Below the pieces are notes generated by a model. That model made no database searches. It was not told the DNA's origin and worked only from the letters and a program-made list of their open reading frames with translations. From NCBI RefSeq assembly GCF_036173125.1, contig NZ_CP108054.1, positions 2,170,001 through 2,234,000 on the forward strand: a stretch of 64,000 nt of DNA. The letters run 5' to 3'. The translations under genes and the position numbers were made by a program. This stretch comes from Streptomyces sp. NBC_00286. Lineage in GTDB: Bacteria; Actinomycetota; Actinomycetes; Streptomycetales; Streptomycetaceae. This document shows, in pieces, positions 15,665-24,345 of the stretch (positions are counted from its first letter, which is position 1; each line of letters begins with the position of its first letter).

Positions 15665-15675
15665 TCGTTCGCGGA

Positions 15676-15707
15676 AATGTGACAGTCGAGGGCCGCACTG
15701 TCACATT
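15676..15707 (+). terminator. Hairpin terminator after glutaredoxin-like gene
   Basis: An 11-bp perfect stem, AATGTGACAGT (15676-15686) with ACTGTCACATT (15697-15707), and a 10-base loop, 12 bases after the stop codon. Confidence 0.6.
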
Positions 15708-15887
15708 CCCGCGACCACATACCCGGGGGTCCGCAGCGTCGACCTGAGCGCCTGCACTGCCGTCGAGCATCTGCCGGCCGCGGGCAGGGACATGGGAATT
15801 GCCCAGGACCCGTCCGGCGGATCGCGCCGCGGGCGCGGTGGTCCGGCACGCCCATCTACGGGGTCGTCGTCCGTTGAGGGAGGAAGA

Positions 15888-15950
15888 ATGACCGGCATGG
15901 CCATGGTGAAAGACGTCGACGTCCGCGGTATGCAGCACTGTGAGACGACG
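15888..15950 (+). pseudogene. BtrH_N-like gene remnant (5' end only)
   Basis: A good ribosome site (GAGGGAGGAAG) precedes ATG 15888. The peptide begins MTGMAMVKDVDVRGMQHCET, and the MQHCETTA portion resembles the start of butirosin BtrH N-terminal-type domains, where an HCET-type Cys-His motif lies near the N-terminus. Similarity ends after about 22 codons, where the sequence becomes the antisense of the GNAT remnant. Probably the stump of a gene cut by a deletion. The family call rests on a short motif. Confidence 0.3.
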
Positions 15951-15965
15951 GCGCCTTGTCTTCCG

Positions 15966-16394
15966 TCAGTGGGGCTGGTGGACCATGATGACGAGGTCGG
16001 AGGCGGCGCCATCGGGCTCGACGATCGCGCTCCTCAACGTTTCCCGGGCAACGAATCCTGACGCTTCGTACAGCGAGCGTGCGCGGTGGTTGCGGCTCTT
16101 CACGTCCAGCCAGACCGTCTGTGCGCCTTGGTACTGGTAGGCCCGGTCGAGCACGGCCTGGGGCAGCGCACGCCCCCGCCCTGCTCCCCGGCTGGTCGGG
16201 GCGACCACCATCCTGCGCAACTCGATGCCTTTGCTGTCACGCAGGCCCGCGAGTACGGCGAAACCCACGAGGGTCTCAAGCGCGGGGCCGGTGCCGGGGC
16301 CCGGCTGAGGGGACCCGACCGGGAGCCGTGGACCCCGGCGCACACCCCGGCGCGACAGCCGAGCCGCCAGCCTGACCGCCACCAGCCCGGACAA
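15966..16394 (-). pseudogene. GNAT acetyltransferase, N-terminally decayed
   Basis: The last 100 residues are a good GNAT half: LVGFAVLAGL, then LRRMVVAPTSRGAGRGRALP (acetyl-CoA loop) and VWLDVKSRNHRARSLYEASG (beta5-alpha4), ending FVARETLRSAIVEPDGAASD and a short tail. The 40 or so residues before it are a low-complexity Pro/Gly/Arg string without similarity and lack the first strands of the fold. No better start is available in this or neighbouring frames, so the 5' part has probably been lost or scrambled. It abuts the BtrH-like stump, consistent with a deletion junction near 15950. Confidence 0.5.
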
Positions 16395-16661
16395 CCGAAT
16401 CGGCCCGCCGAGTAGACCGACGGACCGTCATGAAGGATCGAGGCAGGCTGAGCAGTCGCCATCCCAGCACCGTGCGCCTGGCACCTTGAATCGTGTGACC
16501 CGCACAACTTACGTGCCGGTAGGGATATTTGACTCTTACTGCGGCCCCGACCCCCAGCAGACACTCAGGTCTCCGCGAAGCCGCCGTCCGGTTCTCGGGG
16601 AGGTCTGTACGGGCGGGCAGGCTACGCGACCGTCTCTCCCCATCGAGCCAACGGAACTGCC

Positions 16662-18047
16662 ATGTCAGAAACCACGGTTGGCAGGAGCGGTACGAGCCTT
16701 CCGCCGCCCCGCTCCTCAGTGTCGGCATCCACCCCCCGGCACAGCGCCCACGGCGGCGCGTCTGCCGGCGGGCGTCATCGCAAGCGAAAACCCATGAGCC
16801 CGACGGCCCGGCGCGTGCTCGGCCTCACCGCGACCGGACCCATCATCGGATCCATTCTGGCGGGCTACTCGGCCTTCGCGGCCGACGGCACCCCCCTGAG
16901 TCCCACCGACCAGAAGATCGCCGACGATCTGGAGTCCCGGATCAAAGAGGCCGGCCTCGGCGACAACCTCAGCGGCTTCGTGATGGATGCCGAGTCCGAC
17001 CGTGAGATCTTCGGCAACAACGCGTCCACCGCGCTGATGCCCGCGTCCAACACCAAGCTCGCCACCGCGACCGCGGCCCTGACCGTGCTGGGCCCGGACC
17101 ACCGCTTCACCACCCGCGTCGTCTACGGCGACGGCACGCTCACCCTGATCGGCGGCGGCGACCGGGTCCTGACCACCGACGATCTCTCCGTCCTCGCGAA
17201 GACGGCCGCCGACGGCCTGTCCGCCGCCGGTCTGACTTCGGTCAAGGTGCGCGTCGACGACAGCCTCTTCCCCGAGCCCGCGCTCGCCACCGGCTGGACC
17301 GACGGCTACTTCCCGGACGTGGTCTCCCCCGTGCGGCCCCTGGTGGTCGACGGCAACCCCGTCATGGACACCTCCCTCGATGCCGGGGAGGCCTTCGCCG
17401 GGCTGCTCGCCGACCAGGGAATCACCACGGACGGCACGGTCGCCCGGGGCACCGCCGCGGCCGGCGACGTGCCGGTGGCGAGCCACAGTTCTCCGCCGCT
17501 GTCCGAGATCGTCAAGAGGATGATCCTCGACAGCGACAACAACATCGCGGAGACGCTGCTGCGGATGACCGCGATCGCCGCCGGGCAGCCCGCCACGTTC
17601 GAGGGCGGGGCGACAGCCGTACGCACGGTACTCAGCGAGGAGTACGACGTCCCGCTCGACGGCGTGGAGTTGTTCGACGGCAGCGGGCTGTCCCGTTCCG
17701 CCCGGATACCCGCCACCACTCTCGCGGACATAGTGGATCTGCTGACCGACCCGCGCCACAAGACCGTCCTCGGGCCGATCCTGGACGGGCTCCCGGTCGC
17801 GGGCGAGACCGGCACTCTGGGGCCCGGCCTCGGCCGTTTCGACACCGAACCCAGCAGCTGCGCCACGGGCGAGGTCCAGGCCAAGACCGGCACTCTGACC
17901 GGCGCCCTGGCCCTGAGCGGTCTCACCGTCGGCCAGGACGGACGCTGGAAGGTCTTCTCCTTCGTCGAGAACGGGGCCTCTGCCGACCCGGCCGACACCA
18001 AGAAAGTCTTCGACGGCCTCGCCGCCACCGTCAACGGCTGCTTCTGA
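16662..18047 (+). CDS. dacB: D-alanyl-D-alanine carboxypeptidase/endopeptidase (PBP4 type, S13)
   Basis: 461 residues. The three penicillin-binding active-site motifs are present: SxxK as SNTK (Ser129-Lys132 in MPASNTKLAT), SxN as SDN (291-293) and KTG (408-410 in VQAKTGTLTG). A large insert between SxxK and SxN is typical of S13/PBP4 enzymes. They trim or cleave peptidoglycan stem peptides outside the membrane. The N-terminal 45 residues are polar, followed by basic RKRKP and a hydrophobic helix (GLTATGPIIGSILAGYSAFA), so export is by signal peptide. An alternative start at ATG 16794 would give a conventional short signal peptide. Neither start has a strong Shine-Dalgarno. An IS3 remnant lies downstream. 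Confidence 0.88.
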   Translation: MSETTVGRSGTSLPPPRSSVSASTPRHSAHGGASAGGRHRKRKPMSPTARRVLGLTATGPIIGSILAGYSAFAADGTPLSPTDQKIADDLESRIKEAGLGDNLSGFVMDAESDREIFGNNASTALMPASNTKLATATAALTVLGPDHRFTTRVVYGDGTLTLIGGGDRVLTTDDLSVLAKTAADGLSAAGLTSVKVRVDDSLFPEPALATGWTDGYFPDVVSPVRPLVVDGNPVMDTSLDAGEAFAGLLADQGITTDGTVARGTAAAGDVPVASHSSPPLSEIVKRMILDSDNNIAETLLRMTAIAAGQPATFEGGATAVRTVLSEEYDVPLDGVELFDGSGLSRSARIPATTLADIVDLLTDPRHKTVLGPILDGLPVAGETGTLGPGLGRFDTEPSSCATGEVQAKTGTLTGALALSGLTVGQDGRWKVFSFVENGASADPADTKKVFDGLAATVNGCF

Positions 18048-18119
18048 GCCGGGGCCGGGGTCGGGTGAACCGCCCCGGTTCGCATAGAGACTCCGGACTG
18101 TCCCGAGTCGGGTGGAGTC

Positions 18120-18240
18120 GAGTTGCTTGGTTTCGCGCTACCGGTGGGGTGCGGAGTTCGTACTCCACCGGGCTGAGCATGCCCAGCGCAGAGTGCCTGC
18201 GCTGTCGGTTATGGAAGGTTTCCAGGTACTCGCAGACCAT
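18120..18240 (-). mobile_element. IS3-family transposase remnant (C-terminal fragment)
   Basis: The minus-strand peptide EYLETFHNRQRRHSALGMLS followed by PVEYEL is the unmistakable end of the IS3-family integrase core (consensus YNRxRxHSxLGYxSPxEYE). Upstream coding sequence is missing beyond about 18240, and the frame runs on past the normal stop into unrelated residues. The catalytic D-D motifs are lost; only the glutamate-region tail remains, so it cannot move. Confidence 0.8.
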
Positions 18241-18283
18241 CGACTCCGGCGGCCCCGGCGATTCCGGCAATCCGAACCGAGTG

Positions 18284-18967
18284 CTACTCGGCGGTCAGGC
18301 CCAGCTGGGTTCGCCAATCGTGAGAGAGCCCCCACAGTTCGGTGACCGGTACCACGTTCTTCGAACGCCGCGCCCGCTCGCCCCCCTCGGCCGCCCACAG
18401 CGGCGGGTAGACCAGGATCCCCTGGTCCCCGGACAGGGGAGCGACCTGCTCCCGCCAGTCCGGCCAGCGGTTGTCGGCGTAGTAGGAGTCCAGGTCACCG
18501 GTGAGCGCCCAGGACAGGAAGTCCGAGTACGGCAGCTCCAGGTCGTCCCACTCCAGCGTGTCCGGAGCCAGGTAGTGCACGTTGCCCGGGTCGCCGTCGA
18601 ACGCGCCGCCGTTGAGCGCGAAGAAGCCGCCGACCGCGTCGTGGGCGACCAACAGCGCCTTGCCGGACAGGCCGAAGGTGTCGACGGAGCCGTCGTTCCA
18701 CGACCTGAGGCTCCCGGACATCCGCTCCGAGCCGGACCCCAGCACCCGCAACCAGCCGGAGTCGATCAGCAGCCCCCCGGTCTCGTAGGCGATCGCCCCG
18801 AGCGGCGAGCGGACGGTGACCTGCAACTGCTGAAGGGTCTGCTCGGCCTGCCGTTCGTCTCGCGGGAGGACCTCGACGCGGTCGCCCGCCGAGGCGAGCC
18901 ATTCCTGGATCATCGGCCAGGCAGGTTCGTCGGTGTCCAGCAGTTCCGCAACTGACTTGCGCGTCAC
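18284..18967 (-). CDS. DUF2625 family protein
   Basis: 227 residues from GTG 18967, chosen because AAGGGGA lies 4 bases upstream; the ATG at 19000 would add 11 residues without family support. The body matches DUF2625: EWLASAGDRVEVLPRDERQA, then TVRSPLGAIAYETGGLLIDS, GWLRVLGSGSERMSGSLRSW and LLVAHDAVGGFFALNGGAFD. The protein is soluble and the function unknown; the fold is thought to be SUKH-like, found in proteins often encoded near toxin-immunity or housekeeping genes (family knowledge, weak). The next gene on the same strand upstream is a YwqG-like gene, another family common in polymorphic-toxin immunity settings, but no toxin gene is seen here. Confidence 0.78.
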   Translation of the reverse strand: MTRKSVAELLDTDEPAWPMIQEWLASAGDRVEVLPRDERQAEQTLQQLQVTVRSPLGAIAYETGGLLIDSGWLRVLGSGSERMSGSLRSWNDGSVDTFGLSGKALLVAHDAVGGFFALNGGAFDGDPGNVHYLAPDTLEWDDLELPYSDFLSWALTGDLDSYYADNRWPDWREQVAPLSGDQGILVYPPLWAAEGGERARRSKNVVPVTELWGLSHDWRTQLGLTAE

Positions 18968-19016
18968 GACTTCCCCTTCGTGCGGTGTAACGACAGTCAA
19001 CCACGCCCCTTGGGCA

Positions 19017-19793
19017 TCAGCCGGACTGCATCACGAGGTGGACGTCGGAGAAGTCCCCCACCCGGAACGACTGCTCACGGACGAAGAAGTACAGCATGCC
19101 GCCGTCCCCCCACACCATGTCCTTCGACTCGGCGAGCTGCAGCAGCAGCCGCCAGTCATCGGGCGCGGACCCCCGCCCGGTGTCGGCCAGGCACTCCTGC
19201 TGCAGGTCCCCCTGCAACTGCCAGGGGTGTCCAAGGAGTTGGTGCGCCCCCTCCGCCGCGTACAGCTCGTCGACGCTCTCCAGCAGGTCGCTGTACGCGT
19301 CGGACTCGTCCTCGTCGAGGGCGAGTGCCTCCACGGCGGCGGACTCCAGCGGCGGGAGGGTGAGCCGGTGGGCGAAGCGCAGGTTCCGGGGAGCGGGGCT
19401 CCCGGCCGCCGGTATCGCGTCATCGGAGCCTCGAGGGCCGTCGGGACAGGGGATCACCCGCCAACTGCCGGGTTCGGGCGGGTAGTCCTCGAGCGCGGAT
19501 GCCTGGAAGAAGAACAGCAGCCGGCCGTCGCGGGGCAACTCACCCGCCCCGTCGAAGGGCCGGAGCTCCGCCGGCCGCAGGTCGGCGAGGAGCGGCAGCG
19601 GCTCGCCGCGCCAGGTCGGCCAGTCGAGCCCGGTGGGAAGCCCGGCGGCAGGCCCGAAGGCGGAGCGGTCCGCCGTGACGCTCTCCTGCTCGTCCTCGGC
19701 GACGGCGACGGCCGGCCTCAGCAGACCGGCCAGTTCCTCCGCGGCCCGGGCGACTCCGCTGTCCCGGATCAGGGAGTTGATCTGATCCCTCAT
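19017..19793 (-). CDS. DUF1963 (YwqG-like) protein
   Basis: 258 residues. YwqG/DUF1963 hallmarks are GLDWPTWRGEPLPLLADLRP near residue 55-75, RLLFFFQASALED about 92-104, LGHPWQLQGDLQQEC about 185-200, and WRLLLQLAESKDMVWGDGGM with LYFFVREQSFRVGDFSDVHL at the C-terminus. Soluble protein of unknown function, beta-rich. ATG 19793 follows AGGAGG. It lies 49 bases upstream of the DUF2625 gene on the same strand and may form a two-gene operon with it. A very strong hairpin lies just upstream at 19809-19837. Confidence 0.83.
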   Translation of the reverse strand: MRDQINSLIRDSGVARAAEELAGLLRPAVAVAEDEQESVTADRSAFGPAAGLPTGLDWPTWRGEPLPLLADLRPAELRPFDGAGELPRDGRLLFFFQASALEDYPPEPGSWRVIPCPDGPRGSDDAIPAAGSPAPRNLRFAHRLTLPPLESAAVEALALDEDESDAYSDLLESVDELYAAEGAHQLLGHPWQLQGDLQQECLADTGRGSAPDDWRLLLQLAESKDMVWGDGGMLYFFVREQSFRVGDFSDVHLVMQSG

Positions 19794-19808
19794 GAAACCT
19801 CCTGTGAA

Positions 19809-19837
19809 GGGCCCGGACAGCTCGGCTGTCCGGGCCC
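19809..19837 (-). terminator. Strong hairpin between NucA/B-like and YwqG-like genes
   Basis: A perfect 13-bp stem, GGGCCCGGACAGC (19809-19821) with GCTGTCCGGGCCC (19825-19837), and a TCG loop. On the minus strand it follows the nuclease gene (stop 19879) and ends 15 bases before the YwqG-like start, so it terminates the former and may insulate the latter. Confidence 0.7.
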
Positions 19838-19878
19838 GGTCCGTGAGCCGTGGGTTGGTGGGCCAGTGGGCTCGCGGG

Positions 19879-20847
19879 TTACGGCACGATATTTATCTCG
19901 AACTGTGTGCCGTCGGGTTGGTTGCGCAAAGCATTGCCGATGGTGGAGCCGGAACCCCGGTTGTCACTGGACGCGATGGCGCGGACGCTGGCCCCGGTGC
20001 CGCCCTCGGCGCTCATGGCGAACGGATACTCGTCGAGATCCTTGCCCTTCACCTTCTTGTGCCCCTTCAGGGAGAGCTTCCGCCGCTTGTTGCACTTCTT
20101 GTCCTTGTTTGCGGTGCCCGCCGGGTCCCTCCGGTCCAGCGTCAGCACAGCCGGCGCGCCCGCGGCGATGGCGTCCTTGATGTGTTGCGTGGACTCGGGG
20201 TATTTGGACTCGCTCACGTCGACCTTGACGGGGTTACCGGCGAGGGGCACCACGTTGTTGTTGCCGTCGCCGGAACCGCTGCCCGCCGCCGGTGCGGCGT
20301 GCACCGAGGCATCGTCCAGGCACGGGTCGTAGCCGTCCTCCTCCGAGGTGATCACATCGTTGATCAGCTCTTCGTTGTCGTCCAGGGTGAGCGCCTGGTT
20401 GATCTGGACGAGCTCGTTGTCGATGTTTACCAGCCCGGCGGTAATATCGAGTTCGGTGTCGCAGTCCAGCGTCTCCTGGTCGCCCACCAGGATGGCTTCC
20501 TGCCGCTCCCACTCTGGAATCGCGCTCGTCGGGAGATCGTCCAGCCGGAACGCGGCAGTCGTGGCGTTTTCGGTCGGACCCTCGTCGCGCATGAGCTGCA
20601 GGTCGGCGTCGATGCGTTCGCCCTCGTCCAGGAGCTGCGCTTCGAAGGTCAGGACCGTGTTTTGGAGCTCGATGCAGTTCGTCGGGTCGACGATGGCCGC
20701 GTTCGCCGAGTTCGAGTCGTCGAGGCTGACGTAGCCGAAGACGAGCGCTCCGATGACCGCGGGTACTCCGAGCAGGATCATCAGAGGGCGTTTTCGTCGG
20801 TGCCCAGCCCGGCGGGGAGACCCGTCCGCCGTTTTTGACTCATGCAT
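19879..20847 (-). CDS. Secreted NucA/NucB-type DNase domain protein
   Basis: 322 residues from ATG 20847 (AAGGGG upstream). A basic stretch (RRAGHRRKRP) and a hydrophobic helix (LMILLGVPAVIGALVFGYVS, about 22-41) form a signal peptide or anchor. About 130 residues of acidic linker-like helical sequence follow. The C-terminal 110 residues match NucA/NucB: VSESKYPESTQHIKDAIAAG, LDRRDPAGTANKDKKCNKRR, DLDEYPFAMSAEGG (DEYPFA is the family signature) and IGNALRNQPDGTQFEINIV. These are metal-dependent DNases; in Bacillus one is released by sporulating mother cells. Likely secreted or membrane-anchored in the cell wall. The RDP motif normally reads (D/E)R.GA..R, so activity is plausible but unproved. 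Confidence 0.83.
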   Translation of the reverse strand: MHESKTADGSPRRAGHRRKRPLMILLGVPAVIGALVFGYVSLDDSNSANAAIVDPTNCIELQNTVLTFEAQLLDEGERIDADLQLMRDEGPTENATTAAFRLDDLPTSAIPEWERQEAILVGDQETLDCDTELDITAGLVNIDNELVQINQALTLDDNEELINDVITSEEDGYDPCLDDASVHAAPAAGSGSGDGNNNVVPLAGNPVKVDVSESKYPESTQHIKDAIAAGAPAVLTLDRRDPAGTANKDKKCNKRRKLSLKGHKKVKGKDLDEYPFAMSAEGGTGASVRAIASSDNRGSGSTIGNALRNQPDGTQFEINIVP

Positions 20848-21183
20848 GACAAACCCCTTGTTCTGCGGAACCGGCTCCGCACTGGGCGAGGAGGGAGGCC
20901 GGGAGTTCCCGGCGACGGCGACGCTAAGGGCTGGCGATGAGGCAGAGCCAGGGGCAAACATCCCAACCCGCGGGTAAGGTGACGGGCCTCACCACACCCG
21001 GTGCCCCGCCCCTCCTCCGGCCCGCGAACAGCTCCGCCTGCCGTTCCCGTGGCAGGTTCCCCTCTCAGATCGTGCGCTGTGCGCCTGCGACGAGCGCCTC
21101 GAACATTCCGCGGACCCCGGAACGGCCAGGACGTGTCCGATTCCTACAAGACCACGCCCCAACTGCCTGCCTACCGTGGCCGC
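20848..21183. other. 336-base intergenic region
   Basis: No gene, repeat or strong hairpin was found. It holds the divergent upstream regions of the nuclease gene (minus) and the VOC gene (plus). The only specific element recognised is TACCGT (21172-21177), 6 nt before the VOC start, fitting a leaderless transcript. Confidence 0.5.
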
Positions 21184-21588
21184 ATGACTCCACGATTCGA
21201 TGCGATCGGCATAGTGGCCTCCGACATGGCCGCCTCAGTCGCCTTCTACCGCCGTCTCGGACTCGAATTCCCCGAGGGCTCCGAGAAGCAGCCTCATGCC
21301 GAGGCCCAACTGCCGGGCGGGCTGCGGCTGATGCTCGACAGCGAGGACGGCATCCACGAGTTCGCGCCGGAGTGGCAGCCGCCGAGTGGGGGCGGGCGTA
21401 TGTCGTTGGCCCTGCTGTGCGAGAGTCCGGCCGAGGTCGACTCCGTGTACGAGGAGATGGTGGGCGCCGGGTACGGCAGCGGGCTCAAGCCGTGGGATGC
21501 CGACTGGGGGCAGCGGTATGCGAGCCTGCTGGACCCGGACGGCAACGACGTCGGGCTGTTCGCGCCGCTATCCGGTGCGGGCCAGTAG
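21184..21588 (+). CDS. VOC (glyoxalase/bleomycin-resistance) family protein
   Basis: 134 residues. The two beta-alpha-beta-beta-beta repeats of the VOC fold are visible: [20 protein letters not shown] with GLEFP (about 5-30), and [20 protein letters not shown] with the closing strands [17 protein letters not shown] (about 110-128). The family includes glyoxalases, dioxygenases and drug-binding proteins that use a divalent metal or act as sequestering binders. Here the first metal-ligand His is replaced (DAIGIVAS), so a binding rather than catalytic role is possible. ATG 21184 follows TACCGT by 6 nt with no Shine-Dalgarno, pointing to a leaderless mRNA. Its last 21 bases overlap the convergent AraC gene. 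Confidence 0.83.
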   Translation: MTPRFDAIGIVASDMAASVAFYRRLGLEFPEGSEKQPHAEAQLPGGLRLMLDSEDGIHEFAPEWQPPSGGGRMSLALLCESPAEVDSVYEEMVGAGYGSGLKPWDADWGQRYASLLDPDGNDVGLFAPLSGAGQ

Positions 21589-22263
21589 CTCGCCCAACGG
21601 CATGCCCGCCAACTCCCGTACGTCCCGGGCCAGGTGAGCCTGGTCGGCGAAGCCGGTCCGTGCCGCCGTGTCCGCGAAGGGCACCCCGGCGCGGGCCAGG
21701 GCGAGGGCGCGCTGAAGCCGTAGGACCCGGGCGAGGGTTTTGGGGCCGTAACCGAAGGCGGCCAAGGAGCGGCGGTGCAACTGGCGGGCGCCTACGCCGA
21801 GTTCGTCGGCGGTGGCGGCGACGGGGCGGCCCGCGTGGAGGGCGGCGACGACCTGTCCGAGCAGCGGGTCGGGGGGTGCGGCGGTGGATGCCCAGCGCAG
21901 CGCCACCTGTTCGAGGCCGCTCGCCGGGTCGTCGGCCGCGTTCACCTGCGCGGTGAGGCGCCGCACCTCGTAGGACGGCCGGAGGTCGGTCAACTCCACG
22001 CGCCGGTCGCGTAGTTCATGGGCGGGCACCCCGAGGAGCGTGGGCGCCGTGCCCGGATAGAAGCGGACGCCCGCCCACGACCGCGGGGCGCCTTCAGTGA
22101 CGTACGCCCGTGTGTCGGGTCCGGCGACCAGCAGTCGTCCCTCGTTCCACAGGAGGTCCATGCAGCCGTCGGGCAGGACGGGCCCGGCGCCGGTGCCGGA
22201 CGGGGTGTTCGTCCAGACGACGGCGCCCGCGAGACGGGAGGACCGCTCCGTGTACACGTACAC
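21568..22263 (-). CDS. AraC family transcriptional regulator (DUF6597-type sensor)
   Basis: 231 residues from GTG 22263 (a second in-frame GTG at 22266 is equally possible). The N-terminal sensor begins [16 protein letters not shown], with [20 protein letters not shown] typical of the AraC subgroup that carries a DUF6597-like ligand region. The C-terminal HTH reads [20 protein letters not shown] followed by the second HTH around [20 protein letters not shown]. Probable DNA-binding regulator in the cytosol. It starts two to five bases after the stop of the upstream AraC gene, so the two regulators are probably co-transcribed. The 3' end overlaps the VOC gene convergently. Confidence 0.83.
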   Translation of the reverse strand: MYVYTERSSRLAGAVVWTNTPSGTGAGPVLPDGCMDLLWNEGRLLVAGPDTRAYVTEGAPRSWAGVRFYPGTAPTLLGVPAHELRDRRVELTDLRPSYEVRRLTAQVNAADDPASGLEQVALRWASTAAPPDPLLGQVVAALHAGRPVAATADELGVGARQLHRRSLAAFGYGPKTLARVLRLQRALALARAGVPFADTAARTGFADQAHLARDVRELAGMPLGELLARTG

Positions 22264-22267
22264 CACG

Positions 22268-23203
22268 CTACGCGGTTCGCGTCCGGTGCTCCTGGGGGCT
22301 GACCCCGTACACCCGCTTGAAGGCGGTGGACAGGGCGAACGCACTGCCGTAGCCGACCTGGCGGGCGATCGCGCCGATGGTGTCGTCGGTGTCGCGCAGC
22401 CGGTCCGCGGCGAGGGCCAGGCGCCAGCCGGTGAGGTACGCCATCGGGGGCTCGCCGACGAGTTCGCTGAAGCGGCGGGCGAGCGCCGCCCGGGAGACGC
22501 CCGCCTTCGCGGCGAGGGAGGCGACCGTCCAGGGATGGGACGGGTCGTCCTGGAGGAGCCGGAGCACCCGGCCGACGACGGGGTCCGCGAGAGCCCGGTA
22601 CCAGGCGGGCGCCTCGGCTTCCGGGCGGGAGAACCAGACCCGTAGCGCGGCGATGACCAGCAGGTCGAGGAGGCGGTCGAGGACGACTTCCTGGCCGGGC
22701 TCGTCGCGCACGATCTCCTCGGTGAACAGCGGGGTGAGGGGGCACTCCCACTCGTCGGAGGTCAAGCGGAGCAGCGGCGGCAGGGCGTCGAGCAGCCGGC
22801 CGCTGATCTCGCCCCGCATGAGGTACGTCCCGATCAGCATCACCATGGAGCCCTCCAGCCGGGCGCCCCACGTGCGCACCCCCAGGGTCATGGTGTCCCT
22901 CAGGGACCGCCCGTCAGGGCTGAAGCACTCGCCGCCCGGCTGAATCAGCGCCTGCGGCGCGGTCGCCGGGTCGTCGGCGCAGGTGTACGGGTCCGGGCCG
23001 CGTGCGATGGCCAGGTCGCCGGCCCGCAGGAACAGCGGCTCCCCCTTGTCCGGCGTGACCCACGCGTCGCCGCGGACCATGAGCATGACGGTCAGCGGGG
23101 CGCGGTCCTCGACACGGATGCTCCAGGGCGGGTCGAAACACGCCCGGAGCATGAAGGCACCACGCGCGCGGGGGCCGTCCAGCAGGCCTGCCAGGGGGTC
23201 CAT
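22268..23203 (-). CDS. AraC family transcriptional regulator with cupin domain
   Basis: 311 residues from ATG 23203. N-terminal cupin_6-type sensor ([40 protein letters not shown]) and C-terminal AraC DNA-binding domain with two helix-turn-helices ([20 protein letters not shown] and [20 protein letters not shown], ending [13 protein letters not shown]). Members with this arrangement usually regulate a divergently transcribed oxidoreductase; here the NAD(P)H-binding protein at 23284 is the obvious candidate. TACTCT (23210-23215, minus) ends 6 nt before the ATG, so the mRNA is probably leaderless; GTG 23206 would add one residue. Confidence 0.9.
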   Translation of the reverse strand: MDPLAGLLDGPRARGAFMLRACFDPPWSIRVEDRAPLTVMLMVRGDAWVTPDKGEPLFLRAGDLAIARGPDPYTCADDPATAPQALIQPGGECFSPDGRSLRDTMTLGVRTWGARLEGSMVMLIGTYLMRGEISGRLLDALPPLLRLTSDEWECPLTPLFTEEIVRDEPGQEVVLDRLLDLLVIAALRVWFSRPEAEAPAWYRALADPVVGRVLRLLQDDPSHPWTVASLAAKAGVSRAALARRFSELVGEPPMAYLTGWRLALAADRLRDTDDTIGAIARQVGYGSAFALSTAFKRVYGVSPQEHRTRTA

Positions 23204-23283
23204 CACCTCAGAGTAGACGCGCGCTTATGGGAAGGAGAGGTTCAGCGATGTTCCCTTGCCGGGCTCGGCCGTTCACTGGGCTC

Positions 23284-24120
23284 ATGACGGAAAACACAGG
23301 GAACGAGACGGTGTTGGTGACGGGAGCCTCGGGCAAGACGGGGCGTCAGGTGGCTCACGCGGCAGGGGCCGCGGGGTTCGACGTACGGGCCGCTTCGCGC
23401 GGTGGCGCGGTGCGCTTCGACTGGTACGACTCCTCGTTGTGGGACGAGGCGTTGCGCGGCGCCGACGCGGCGTACCTCGCGTATATGCCGGACATCGGCG
23501 CGCCGGGCGCCGATGACACCATCGGTGCCTTCGCGCGGCGGGCGCTGGAGCTCGGTATGCGGCGGCTGGTGCTGCTGTCGGCGCGCGGTGAGGTCCAGGC
23601 GGAGCCGGCCGAACTTGCGCTGCGCGAGTCGGGTGCCGAGTGGACCATCGTGCGGGCGACCTGGTTCATGCAGAACCTCAGCGAGGGGCTGCTACTGGAC
23701 GGGATGCGCGGCGGCGAGCTCGTCTTCCCGGCGGGCGAGGTGCCGGCGCCGTTCGTCGACACGCGGGACATCGCGGATGTCGTGGTGACGGCGCTGACCG
23801 ATGCCTCGTACGCGGGGCGGACCCTGGAGGTCACCGGGGCACGGCTGCTGTCCTTCCGTGAGGCCGTCGCGGAGATCTCCGCCGCGGCGGGCCGGGAGAT
23901 CCGGTACGTGCCGGTGTCGGCGAAGGAATACGGCGGCATGCTGGCCGAATTCGGGATGCCGCCCGAGGAGGTCGCGTGCATGCAGGAGATCTTCGAGTCA
24001 CTGCTCGACGGCCACATCGAGCACCCCACGGACGTTGTCCAGCAGGTCCTGGGCCGCGCCCCGCGCGACTTCACGGACTTTGCGCGGGAGCACGCGGCGC
24101 AGGGGGTGTGGAAGGTCTGA
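23284..24120 (+). CDS. NmrA-like NAD(P)-binding oxidoreductase
   Basis: 278 residues from ATG 23284. Rossmann dinucleotide-binding motif VLVTGASGKTGRQVA (about 10-24), the acceptor region VRAASRGGAVRFDW, then MRRLVLLSARG and ATWFMQNLSEG. This is the atypical SDR subgroup (NmrA/QorB-like), which binds NAD(P)H and acts as a quinone reductase, an oxidoreductase, or in some cases only a redox sensor. No classical Tyr-x-x-x-Lys catalytic motif is seen, as usual in this subgroup. Divergent from the cupin-AraC regulator. An in-frame GTG/ATG further upstream (23227) adds 19 residues that have no family match. Confidence 0.87.
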   Translation: MTENTGNETVLVTGASGKTGRQVAHAAGAAGFDVRAASRGGAVRFDWYDSSLWDEALRGADAAYLAYMPDIGAPGADDTIGAFARRALELGMRRLVLLSARGEVQAEPAELALRESGAEWTIVRATWFMQNLSEGLLLDGMRGGELVFPAGEVPAPFVDTRDIADVVVTALTDASYAGRTLEVTGARLLSFREAVAEISAAAGREIRYVPVSAKEYGGMLAEFGMPPEEVACMQEIFESLLDGHIEHPTDVVQQVLGRAPRDFTDFAREHAAQGVWKV

Positions 24121-24147
24121 GTGGACTCGCCGGAGTCCGGTGCGTAC

Positions 24148-24345
24148 GCGCCCCTGATGAGGCCGCAGGCCTCTGAGGGGCGCGGGGCTGTGTCATTTTG
24201 CGGCTCCGCCGCGATGGGGGTCCCCCTCCGCTCATGGGGGTCCCCCCGCTCGAGCGAAGCCGAGAGTGGGGGAGCAGCCGAGAGTGGGGGAGCGACCAGC
24301 CACAACGAACCCGCGGCTTCGAAACCGCTACCCAGCGGAGTCCTG
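24148..24345. repeat. Dispersed intergenic repeat, copy C
   Basis: The copy starts with a hairpin, GCGCCCCT (24148-24155) pairing AGGGGCGC (24176-24183) around an inner AGGCC/GGCCT stem. It continues GGGGCTGTGTCATTTTGCGG, CTCCGCCGCG, a GGGGGTCCCC-containing insert with the CTCGAGCGAAGCCGAGAGTG motif, and GCGACCAGCCACAACGAACC. It fills the space between two convergent genes, so the head hairpin probably works as a bidirectional terminator. Confidence 0.75.

Noticed and set aside
18031..18270. Complete insertion sequence
   Set aside because: Only the last part of the transposase remains; no terminal inverted repeats or upstream OrfA seen.
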